Source of the DNA: Heterobilharzia americana
Taxonomy: Eukaryota; Platyhelminthes; Trematoda; Strigeidida; Schistosomatidae
DNA length: 64,000 bases
Assembly: GCA_944470555.2 (NCBI GenBank)
Contig: OX104127.1
Span: 130,883,113 to 130,947,112, forward strand
Direction: 5' to 3'
Shown here: piece after piece, positions 23,122-33,612 of the stretch
How the letters are laid out: every line of letters begins with the position of its first letter
Numbering within the stretch: the stretch's first letter is position 1
The notes under the pieces: generated by a model
Told to the model about the DNA's origin: nothing
Databases searched by the model: none
What the model saw: only the letters and a program-made list of their open reading frames with translations
Translations under genes and position numbers: made by a program

Positions 23122-24030
23122 GCTTGATTCCAATCATTATATATGGTGCAGTGTATAATTCTCAACATGTAACAGTTCAGCAGATTCATTCCCCGTATAT
23201 TTCTTTAAAGGAAAAAAATCATTGCATTTGAATAATATTAATAATAACAGTTATAGAAGCTACAATGTGAAACAGCCACCTGATGTTACATTAGCGTCTG
23301 GTTTAGACTGATGAGTGAATGCAAAGTTGATCCAGATTTCGATGGCGGTAGTTGATCGAACCAGTGCCAAAATCTATGATTAATGTAGCTATCTATGAGA
23401 CAGTAATGAAGTGTATTTCTGTGCATTTCCGGCACATCATTGTTTCTTCGTTTTGTTGTTAGCTGGCGAAATTGTAGTTTGAAACCATTATAAAAGTACG
23501 CAAAATTACACGACGCGTTTAAGAGGCATATTTAAAAATGCAAGCAATTTGAAAAGGAATTTGATGTAATATACTCGGTGGACATTTTTCCATAGCCCAA
23601 GGTTTAAGTAGGTCACCTAAGTACCATATGAAACAGAGTCGCCTATGAAGGAGCTTTTCCTCTGATAATCTGGCCACCTATAGCCTATTATTGGCTGAAA
23701 TCCTTTCAAGTCCTTCATTCATAGATATATATATATACTCGCTTCCATAATAAATGTACCATGAATATCAGATTCATCATATGTTGTAGCTCGGATACGT
23801 TGGCAGTCAAAGACAGTTAGGTTGAGACTTCGTAAATTCATCACAATTACTTGTGACCTTTTAAGTCATGGACTGTATATTCCCAAAAACCCTGTGATAA
23901 TCCAAAAGTAAGTTTGTCCTGAATTGCATAATAATGGCATCACCTTATTTTATCTAAGTGTCAGAGTATTTGAATTGTCAGTATGTAGCTAAGCAAGAAA
24001 TGTAGAAGTTGACAATTTCATAGTAAAGTT

Positions 24031-24185
24031 GAATAGTGGCTAACAGTGAAATCTACTACGGGCATGTCGTCATAATTGAGACTCGTCAGGTGGGTTTACC
24101 TGCTCCCCAGCGAGTGATTTCTCCCACACTAGGAGCGATGGTCTCAAGTTTAAGTGAGTTATCTTCTAGGTTACTGTGTCATGAT
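24031..24185 (-). mobile_element. Sm-alpha-like hammerhead SINE, degenerate
   Basis: On the minus strand: a decayed tRNA-like head (ACACAGTAACCTAGAAGATA, about 24162-24182), then GGGGAGCAGGTAAACCCAC, CTGACGAG (24082-24089), a stem-loop-sized segment, CGACAT where CGAAAC is expected (24064-24071), and a tail ACTGTTAGCCAC. This is the layout of the Sm-alpha family: Pol III head followed by a hammerhead. The GAAA box is mutated, so self-cleavage is unlikely. Confidence 0.7.
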
Positions 24186-24309
24186 ACCCACGCCTTGTGC
24201 AATGAGTATAGATTCTAAGTTCTTTCTTGTAATTTTCCGTCGTTGACTGTGCTGAATTGATCCGTCTCTTTTGACATATTAGCTCATGTATGAATGTCTC
24301 GATGTAATG

Positions 24310-24385
24310 GTAAGTTATAGCCGTCAGATTGATTCAGGATGCATGTTTCGTTTTATTCAGGACTTGATCAATTTGGCCAAGTCTA
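24310..24385 (-). mobile_element. Sm-alpha-like hammerhead fragment
   Basis: On the minus strand: TTGATCAAGTCC, loop bases, then CGAAAC (24345-24350), ATGCATCCTGAATC. The GAAA box and the CATCCTGAATC helix strand follow the Sm-alpha order. The CTGATGAG box is reduced to TTGATCAAG. The tRNA-like head is missing or unrecognisable. Confidence 0.5.
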
Positions 24386-24884
24386 GGCCAGGAAATTAAC
24401 CGTAATAACATATGAGTTAACAATAAACATTTCGAAATTTTACTTAATTTTAAATGTATCCATGATCACTTGGTGCACTATGGAATAAAATTCAGTTGTT
24501 ACAAATGAATTTTAAAAGGGTAGCAGAACACAAAAGTCGGAGTTTGAAGCTTTTGCACTATTTATGAGAAAAATTTCCTTTTATGTTAGCAACAGTAGAT
24601 ACATATTTTTAGATTAACACTAACAGTTTTGTTTAGCATGTTACCCTTTGTTTGATACTAGACTACATTATTGTTTGCAAAGAGGTAAGGTTATTTCAAA
24701 GCAATGTATACTGATAAATTTGCTGAAATAGCATTCCTTTAGCACTTTTGGTAACGTTTTTTACGCCTGTACACTGTTTTTATGCGGTTAGGACTTCTAT
24801 ATCAACAACTTTCATAGTCTGAAGAAAAACCAAGTGGAGAAAATAAATGTTACCGGTAGTGTAAGATATAGTTCTCATCATAAA

Positions 24885-25045
24885 TCTAGTAGTCTACTAG
24901 ATAACGCTGGGAATTTCTAGGCAGTCAGTGCTGGATTTAGGTTTCAGTAGAAACAATATTTGAACTGGAATTCCTTTACTTCTCCCTGATGAGCCTAAAG
25001 TAAGGCCGAACGCGTGTCCTGGACTCCACTACTAGCTACCACCAA
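24885..25045 (+). mobile_element. Sm-alpha-like hammerhead SINE with intact first core box
   Basis: A tRNA-like head (GTCTACTAGATAACGC near 24892; GGTTTCAGTAG near 24940 in the B-box position) is followed by CTGATGAG (24986-24993), stem GCCT with loop AAAGTA and AGGC (24993-25006, four perfect pairs), then CGAAC, then GCGTGTC and CTGGACTCCACTACTAGC. In an active hammerhead the second box is CGAAAC; one A is missing here. The GTC cleavage triplet at 25016-25018 is present. This is the copy closest to an intact core in the window. Confidence 0.75.
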
Positions 25046-26120
25046 ATAAACAAAGTCACAGGAATGGCTAAAACATACATAAGATTTCCAACTTATAGGT
25101 TTTAAGCAGATTCTTATTTTATCTTATAGGTTGGTGAAATTCGGTTGCCCTAAAGTACAAAATATAAAATGTGAATGTAAGCCATAAAGTTGACTGCAAG
25201 TCTTTGTGAAAATCATTTGTGATTATTATAAGTTTATTTTTAGCCTGTAACATTAAAATCTGGGTTCCAATAGTCGATTAAAAAGGATTGAGGTTGGTAG
25301 TCTATTTGAACTATTATTCCACTTTATTTTCCATATGCATGTCAACAAGAACGCCTACAGTGATTGGTGTATCTTTAAATTTTAATTGTATTCTATGGCT
25401 TCGTTTTCATCCGTCGCTGTTTTGATTTGCCATTTTTTTTATCACTTTGCTTCACACCACATTCGAAACCGTTTACACGACAAGTTTTCTTTTTTATAGC
25501 TTTGATTTATTGAACCATTGTTTAACTCATGAATACTTATTTAAGAATTAATTCAAATGTGTTTTTCTTGCTTCATTGAAGCTATTCAACTGATATCGTA
25601 TAAACTGAAGAACTAAGAAGTTTTAGAAAATTCTAAATTTTAAGAAGAAATTGAATAGCACCCATTTTGGTAGCTCACTGGTTAGCCACAGAAAGAATTA
25701 GCGAAGCAAAAACGTCGTGTCCACTAAGCATTTCATGATTAATACTTGTTAAAGAAGCCTTTAATATTGAAAAACAGACGAAACTTGAGTATTACAGCCA
25801 TTATCATATTTAAAATAGCAATTAAGGATTGCAAACAATGCTACGTGGCATATTACAGTCAGTTTCTGTTAATATATGTAAATAACTTGAACTTGGGTAA
25901 TTTATAAGTGTTTACTCTCTAATATTACTGCTATCCTTTGATCACAAAGGAGACATAACTGACGTCGACGACAAATGCAAGCCTCTTGAAAATCAGTCGA
26001 AAGTGTTTTCTCAGCTATATGTTAAGATTTATGCTTAAATAAGCTAGATAAACTAATGAAATCATTGATATTAACCATCTTAGATAATCTCTCCGCTGAT
26101 TTTGAGTCATTTATTACAAT
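25046..26120. other. No recognisable gene or element
   Basis: AT-rich, with no recognisable repeat, box or coding sequence. Confidence 0.5.
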
Positions 26121-26124
26121 CATT

Positions 26125-28567
26125 CGACCTTCGAATTCCTAATGGAACATAGGGCTTCACTAGCACGTCACCATTGCACTCTTTCCCCAGTAGTCTTTGC
26201 AACCTGGCTTCACCACTGCCCACAAGCTTTCAGTTCTTCCTCACACCATCTCCTCCATGTCACACTCGCCACAGACGCTCAACTCGTCATTTCCCATTTG
26301 GATTCCACTCGACGGCCTGGCCTGGCATGTGGTGTCCCCGAACAGTATTCTCAGTATATGCTTAATCCATCCTCACCTTCCTCTGCATATTTCTTCTTGC
26401 ATCATTGGTTCGTTGCCTGCCAGCCAGAGTTCCCTGTTGCTTATTCTTACTATTCTGGCCATCCGTTTGATCTTCAGTATAGAGTAAAAGTGGGCTGCAG
26501 GTGTTGATGAATGTCTGTAGTTTGATGGAAATGCTTTTTATAACGCTCCAAGTCTTTCAGCCATCACACAGAAGCACTGAATTACTTGATTGATGTTAGT
26601 GTTGAGAACCCGAATGTTGTTCACCCTTTATGCTGAGTGCCATAGGTTTCCATATGGATTTCAGACTAATTCAGGAAGGCCTGTCTTGCTGTCTTTCTGA
26701 TCCTGGCTAGCTTTGACGCCCTCATCTGTGTCTGTGCCGTCTGTAGTTGGAACAATGCTGCCCAGACTAGGTAGGTGAAAGAAACTACTTCCTTTAGGTC
26801 TCTCCGTTCACGGTGATGAATGCTTGTTGTTGGTGTTGATGTTGCTTGGATATCTTCATCACCTCTATCTTTTCCACGTTCACTCGAATTAAGTTCTTCG
26901 CTGCCCCGCCTTATCTCTTCTGCCAACTTGTTGGTTTTTGCCTGAGGATCTTCAAGTTTATGTCAAAAGACATTAGACACAGATCAGCAACGACGGCGAA
27001 AACCAAGTCTTCTAGGGTCTTTTCATCGGTCAAACAGCATATGTCCATCTTCCCACAGCTCCTACAGTCAAGTCGAGCGCAATCAGGAAGATTATGGAAT
27101 ATAGTACGGGGTAGCCCTGTTTTACTCTTGTCTTCACTTTGCTTCAAAGGCATCACTCAGCATTCCATTGCGAATCACTTGCCTAGCATGTAGCACCATA
27201 TAGCATATAGTTGTTGAGTGAGTTTGATAAAGGTTTGTGACATTAAATCCGTAGTGTTGAAGCAACTGCCAAATTACTTGTCAGTCAGCGCTGTCGAAGG
27301 CCCTTTCAAAGTCTATGAAGTTGAGGTAAAGATCCAGTTGACTGTCCTTCTATGCTCTGTCCTATGATGATACGTAGCGTAGCGTTGCAATTTGATGCAC
27401 ACATGATTTGTTTTTCCTGAAACTAGCCAGCCAGCCTGTTCCGGTTGTAGCTTTGAATCAAGGGCATCCTTTAATCTCTCCAAAATGATGCGGCATAACA
27501 GTTTGCTTGAGGTGGAGAGCAGGATGATTTCGTGCCATGTTTTGCAAAGACTTAGGTCATCTTTCTCTTGGAGTTTGGTAAGGTCGCCCTTCTTCCAATC
27601 TACAGGTACCTATCCTTGCTTCCAGACCTTCTATAATAGTGGTGTGAGCGTGTCCGCTAGTGATGGCTATGCATTATTTTTCCCTGCCTCTGAAAGAATT
27701 CCACCTGGTCCTGCTGCTTTACTGGATTTCAGTAACTTTATGGCGTGGCGTTCAGGATTTCAGCTCTGCTTTTGTCGGAGGGCTTGTGTTCACTAATAGT
27801 TCTGTGGCTGGGCTGCGGGTGGTATTTCTGAACGAGTTGCAGGTGATGGTGGTGGTGGTCGATTTAAGAGTATTGTGAAGTGGTCAGTTCATTGATGGCT
27901 TTGTTTCTACTCTTTGGTGACTAGGTTTCGTTCACTATCATCTATCAACGATTTCGTCTGTGTTTGTCTCTTCCCTCCCAGATAGTAACCTGTGCTGCAC
28001 TGCAGTGTAATGCACTGCAGTGTACTGCACTGGTTCATCTTCTACTTCATCATCACCATCTTACACTCTCTCCTCTATCAGCTTCCATGTCTCCGTCAAG
28101 ATCCATTCTCTGTCTTGTCTTGTCTCTTCTCTTCTCTTATTCCCTTACAAATACCATTATGCAGGTTTCCTTCCACATCTCTGTCGAACAGTTCCAGTGT
28201 TCTTCCATGCAGGTTTCCTCGGAGATGCTGCTCAATGTCTCCCACATCTTCATGATGACTGGCTCACGTGAAGATGGCCACTGTAGTTTCGTCCTTCAGT
28301 GCAATTCCTGTTCTCACCGTCAAACTTGAACTGTGATCGTCTATCACCAGCTTCTTCCGATTGAAGGCTTTCAACTTGATTTGGAAGCTGGGTTCATTGC
28401 ACTAGATACTGAGTGGTATGAGTGGTGTGAACCCACCTGCATCTGCTCCCCTCCTTCATCTGATCTTGTATCTACTAGGCTGGCCACGTCTCCACCTCCA
28501 CTCTCTTCACATTGACATGAAGTTGATCTGACTTTTAGTGTATTGTGTCCTGGTGTCTGATGAAATA
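26125..28567 (-). mobile_element. RTE-like non-LTR retrotransposon, minus strand, 5'-truncated (copy 3)
   Basis: In reverse orientation it matches copy 1 from the middle of the endonuclease (about 28567) through the linker, RT and C terminus to the 3' end (about 26125-26135). It retains the region deleted in copy 1: NFIDFERAFDSAD (27283-27324), containing RT motif A, followed by a stop. The motif C region is disrupted: it reads FAVVADLCLM where copy 1 has FVDDLCLM. Antisense open frames in copies 1 and 3 are nearly identical over stretches of more than 45 residues, so the DNA is close in sequence. Stops and shifts make it inactive. Confidence 0.85.
26911..27360 (-). pseudogene. Reverse transcriptase remnant of RTE-like copy 3
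   Basis: On the minus strand: LNFIDFERAFDSAD then a stop and WQLLQHYGFNVTNLYQT-like residues, then the region around LVFAVVADLCLMS and INLKILRQKPTSWQKR, which corresponds to DFVDDLCLMSHK and NLKIYRQKVTSWQKK in copy 1. Motif A acidic residues are present; the motif C pair is not. The chain is broken by the stop after FDSAD and by frameshifts. Confidence 0.75.
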
Positions 28568-29915
28568 AAATTCAGATTGCTTTATGAATATTCTTGTGTT
28601 TGCATACTGTGTCTTCAATCACCAAATCGTTAGTTAAATCGTAGACTTTTCATAGCAGAAATCTGTTTCACAATCCTCTCCTTCTATCTATCTTTGAGTT
28701 AAAGATGCTAGGACTCAGAAACCCTTCTACAAAGGTGATTCTGACGATTCATCTATTTTTTCAAGTAATCTTTGTAATGTTTGCTTACTTAACAAACTCT
28801 TCCTTGAAGCTTTGTTTACGAGATGGCTAGAATTAACAAAATCAGAATAGTAATATAGCAAGTAATCCCTAAAGTAATTTAACATTTCTTCTCACAACTG
28901 ATATTCTCATACTCGTTTAATCTTTGATACGCGAGAGGATGAGGAAGAAGAAGGAGATGTACACTATTTTGAGAGATTTCTTTTCGTTATCACCTTCATC
29001 AACATTACTAAATTCATCCTACCCAACAGTATTATTATTCTTCAGGTATCGCAATTATGAAGAGTATTTAGACTTTCTCATTCTTTATCTGAATAATAAA
29101 GATGGATTACAATTATTAGATGCAAAAAAACAAGTCAACAATTTTCAATACCAGTGAATGTAATATACGCGTTAAGGGATACCGAAATTTCAGTAGAAGG
29201 GAGCTACAAATCCTTTTTAGCTAAAAAGCTTAATTTTAGATTTGAATAAATTAGCACTCTTCCACTTGCCAGTATTTTCTGGTTAGTTTGTCTCCTTTTC
29301 TTCTTCTTCTTTAATTTAACTAGGAGTATCTATCACCCTGTTTCTTGCAACACTTAATATTCGACTACGTCATGCGAAATAACGAAAACTCGTATATGAT
29401 TATATGTACAGCAGAAAGTATAAAATGTGCGCCAAACACTTTCATAATAATATTTTCAAGGCAATATATTCTATTTATGGAGAGGAAAATGAATACATGC
29501 ATGCACAGAAGTTATCCTGGAACAACCAAAATGGTAACGCTGGATTCACAACTTTTATTTGATTGGCGCAGCTTTCGCAATGCTTATGTTTATCTATGGT
29601 TATGGCCATCCCATTTATAACTGTGTATCATTATCGTCAATAAGTCAGTGCACTGTAGGATGAGCATTAGACTAAATTTCTGAATGTTCCCTTTACTTAC
29701 CTGAATATGTTTGAATTACTGTGTTTAGATATCTTGAATCAATCAGCTATAACATTTCTGGATTGAGTTAACTCACTACTATTGTCATCGTGATTATTAT
29801 TATTATTATTATTATTCATTTTAACTCTTTTCCGACAAATCAGTGGAAAATTTGTGAATAATAATTCCTTTCTACATAGAAAGAGAAGTGGCACCTGTTT
29901 TAATCATATACAAAA
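28568..29915. other. Unassigned stretch with one exon-like frame
   Basis: AT-rich. Contains the exon-like open frame at 29046-29157 (separate entry), a short ATT tract (about 29798-29816) and a 91-codon open frame at 29345-29620 of unrecognised product. No transposon signature is seen. Confidence 0.45.
29046..29157 (+). other. Weak exon-like open frame, unrecognised
   Basis: A plausible acceptor (TATTATTATTCTTCAG, ending 29045) precedes a frame reading YRNYEEYLDFLILYLNNKDG and LQLLDAKKQVNNFQYQ before a stop at 29155. Composition is protein-like. The frame also extends upstream without a stop to 28924. No family recognised and no partner exon seen. It could be a terminal exon or chance. Confidence 0.18.
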
Positions 29916-30053
29916 TTTAGAGGTAGTATTCATCATGGATTGAGGAAGGCTACCGAGGAGTCCCATACTAGGATGAAACAGCTGTCCAGTGCTTCAAGAT
30001 TTTCAATGGTCTTCCAACTGGTGTCAGTCCATGATGAATACCACCTTTAAATA
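29916..30053 (+). mobile_element. Minimal inverted-repeat element with hammerhead-like arm (copy 4)
   Basis: Only about 138 bases long. It starts ATTTAGAGGTAGTATTCATC and ends in the inverted equivalent GATGAATACCACCTTTAAAT. After a short left end of about 30 bases the sequence goes straight into the right arm: CGAGGAGTCCCATACTAGGA (29955-29974), TGAAAC, AGCTGTC, CAGTGC, then TTTTCAATGG and CCAACTGGTGTCAGTC. The GTCC/GGAT stem, GAAAC and CTGTC are intact; the first core box reads CCGAGGA instead of CTGANGA. It lacks the tRNA-like middle, so it is an internally deleted, MITE-like derivative. Confidence 0.7.
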
Positions 30054-33000
30054 AAAAAATCCCCACTCATCTCAAAATTGCATACAGAATTACCGAATGA
30101 TTACCGTGTTACCTGTAAGCTTTGTTGTCATATGCTTACGATGAAGCAGAATATGAATGATAACATATATAAAAGTTTATCTTGTGTAAGGTTTGCAATA
30201 AAATTTACTTATAATACAAACAAGAAATACATAAGAGACAAACAATTTCACAGTGAATGATCATACCTGCCTCGGCTACGGAAGACCTAGTAGATGACTT
30301 TACTTAAAAGGCCATGAAATAAAATTATCTCATTTTATTCTCCAAATATCTTTGTTCCTGATTTGTTCAAACCTTTTTATTTTATTTTATCATCCTTTTC
30401 ACAACACTACTGTATTCACATTCAAAATTTATTTATTCACTGCCTTCATCATCCAGTAATACATAACCACGTTGTTCTTTTCCAAGCTTTGACTCACTTT
30501 ATTCGTCTGTCTAAAACACCTGTTCACATTTTCATGTCATTGTGAACATTCGTATTGTGTTTTATACTAGCACTTATTATACTATTCTAAAGTACACCAT
30601 GAACATCCTTGTTTTCGCTGAGTCACAAACTAAATTGGGTGCTTCACATTTTAAACCTACTTTAAAAGCTATGCATATTACTGTTAATCCTGAAGAGATG
30701 TAATCGGAAACAATTTGTTTGCTTACATATCTTGTTATTTTTTTAGAAAAGCAATGAATATGAAAAAGGGGTTTCACAAACATTAACTATACGTTTTGAA
30801 CTCATTTATGTCTTCGATGTTTTAATTTAGATTATTTTCATGAAAAGGCTTCGACCAGACTTGCGTTGGTATCACTTTATTTCGAAAATGTTGTGACTAA
30901 TGTAAATGTACAAATGATGTATCGTAGCTGGCAGTGGAATCCAGGATTCAGATCAATCAACGACAATATGATATAAAAACAATTATACTAATGTAAGTGT
31001 AACCTAAACCTATTACTTTTCTCTGATTTATACTTCAAAGACGCAAACAAATTAACTACCACTAGTTAACCACTTAAATACATCTATATGAGCTATCGTG
31101 TACAAACTTAAATTACTTGCACCAGAGGGATAGAAAATAACTTGAACTAATTCTGAAAGAAATGGAACTTTTTGCAGAGGCTGCGAAAATCTCTCGCATC
31201 TTTAAAATCTCCGCTACCTTGATCCTTTAGAGCGAGTCGGGCAATCTTCCTACATTCAGGTGGTCAGCAGTATAAGACTACCTAGAACAGACATGTAAGA
31301 GCTACAAGATAGAAAATAAAAACCCCCCTCAAACTGTTCGACAGCAGTTAAGTGAAGTTTTGGCCGTAATAATATATAATGACCGAAACCTGTGTAACTA
31401 GATTAACGAAGAGCCACTCATTCCTGTCCAGTTAAAAATTACTTACCTCTATAATTTTTAGACAACAAATCAATAAGTTTGATGCTGATTACTATGAAAT
31501 ACACTGAATAAAATACTCAGTACGGAAGATAATCCATTAAATAATAGTGTGAAAATTGGTTGGTAGATATTATTCAATATAATTTTCAAGCCTTGAACAT
31601 TGGCTGAGGCCTTGAAGTAATCAGTTCACTGGTCCGCTGTATGAGTTATGCACCCGTTAATACAACATTTTAGCCTCTGGGTAAGTGTAATTGTCTTCAA
31701 GGATTCTGATAAGTATGGTGCTTAAGAAAGATAAGTTCTCTTAAAGGGTGATTTAAACTATTTATCAACAAGATGGAATATGCTTTGTGTTTAGACTGTT
31801 AATGGCAGTACTACTTACATAGGATCGATAATAAAGTTCTCCCAGAAGCAAACCATCTGATCTTATCAGTTAAACATTGAATCATCCAAAAATTCATTTT
31901 GTTATTTTTTCACATAACCAAATGCTTACAAGTAAAACTGAACCTAGTCTGTAATTTCTACTTTCATTGTCTTGAAATGCGCGATCCAATTCCGAATGCC
32001 TCTGCTTAGAGTAATTACCTTCATTGATGGTGATATATATTTCCTCTGCCTTATTTCCTCACTATGACTGTTGATTTGGTTTACTTATTTCATAGATTTA
32101 TTCGATAGTCAACTGACCTATTTCCTTATTGTTTGTCTACTGATAGTAGAAAGTGGATAACATTAACTTGTAGATGTGACATGTGCTGACATTACCTTTT
32201 TGTTTACTTATTACTGAAATGCTTATTCATTCCACTGAACAATAGTATTTTGATTAACCACATCAAGCTTTTATTAGTTGGCCACCATTATCTCCAAAAC
32301 CAATCATTTTATTATTTATGTAGCCACCTTGTAAATGCCAATCAAAAATATTTTAGTTATTTAATGCACGCTATAAAATAAGTGTAAATTTGCCGGAAAA
32401 TTAATTTAGATACTTTGTGAAAAATAAATGACTACTGAAAAGCAAAAAAACGTGTACAATTCTATTAATGTAAAATACGTAACCTGTCTCATATCTTTTT
32501 TCAGTTTTTCTTTTAAAAATATTTGACATATTTATGCTGACTATAAATGCACATCATAAATCCTTCAAATAAAATTTTCTTTTAAACAGTAAGTTATTGA
32601 CTTCCTGTTTTAAAACTCTTCACTTCTCTTTATCTCCAATGCATTGTTGAACTTCTAGTTTTGATGCAGTTTACAACCAACTCATTTTTCCATAATGGTT
32701 GAAAAAAATAAGAAAAACTATTTTGAATAAAAGGACAAAGAAATGAAATGTTTAGTTATCAAATAAAAATTCTGCTACTGGATCGATGTATTCCAAGAAT
32801 GGGAACATTTACTTTCATTCAAATTGATAAGTTAGACGTCTTGGGTCAATTACACACCATAAGAATAGTTCAGACGGCTTTATTTAGGAATTGAAGTTAC
32901 AGTATATCTTTATTTGGTTTTGAATTTCAGTTCCTTTTTTCTAAGAAAGGCAGTGTGGAGAAATATTAGCAATGGAAACGGTGTGTGCTTTTTATTGTGA

Positions 33001-33612
33001 TGATGTCTATACAATTCACAAATTCTCTGAATATCGTGTAAGTATATCAAAACTGTGATTACATGTTATCGTCTGACATATACAATGAAGGTAATCATGC
33101 AAATAGTGAGCACAACCTAACACTTGAATTTGTGTTCAAGAACTGAGAAATTTTAAGACAACTGGGATACAAGACTTTAAAACTTTGTTTATATATATGA
33201 CTAGCCCTTCGGAAAAGTGAAATACAAGAGTATTTCATTTCATATATCTTACGATAACAGCACACAGTTACACACTTCCTATCTTACATTTGTTAGTTCA
33301 ACCTCTAACAACACTATTTTTAACGCTTAAAAATCAGGTTGTTTAAATTGTGGATCGATCCAATAAGACATCATTAATTGTACATACAGCCGTCTTACTG
33401 AAAGTGGATACATGATCCACTGAAATCTCCGAAACATACTGTATGCAGACGATTATCGATTAGGAAATATTACACCAAAGAGGAAATAGATATATACGGT
33501 AAATACATAAATTTTAGAAGCTTGATGTAATTAACCTTAAAATGTAAAATATAAAGCACAATCCTTTATTCACATATGTTAATTACAACTAACCTCGCAT
33601 GGTTAGCTAGTT
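30054..33612. other. No recognisable gene or element
   Basis: AT-rich sequence. A slightly GC-richer patch at about 31130-31380 has no recognised homology. Open frames (30078-30260, 30363-30545, 30577-30783) are about 60 codons, without splice context or family features. Confidence 0.5.

Larger units (their letters stand above)
21201..24030. other. Microsatellite-bearing unassigned stretch
   Basis: Contains the TA tract at 21466-21536 and TAA arrays at 22932-22972 and 23087-23121 (separate entries). Apart from these, I see no coding sequence, tRNA-like boxes or hammerhead-like cores between 21.2 and 24.0 kb. Confidence 0.5.

Noticed and set aside
22924..23189. Open frames with runs of tyrosine or isoleucine
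   Set aside because: Translations of the TAA arrays.
26142..28329. Plus-strand open frames of 83-121 codons (26142-26507, 27485-27796, 27964-28329 and others)
   Set aside because: They are antisense to RTE-like copy 3; the same translations appear antisense to copy 1, so they are shadows of the retrotransposon.
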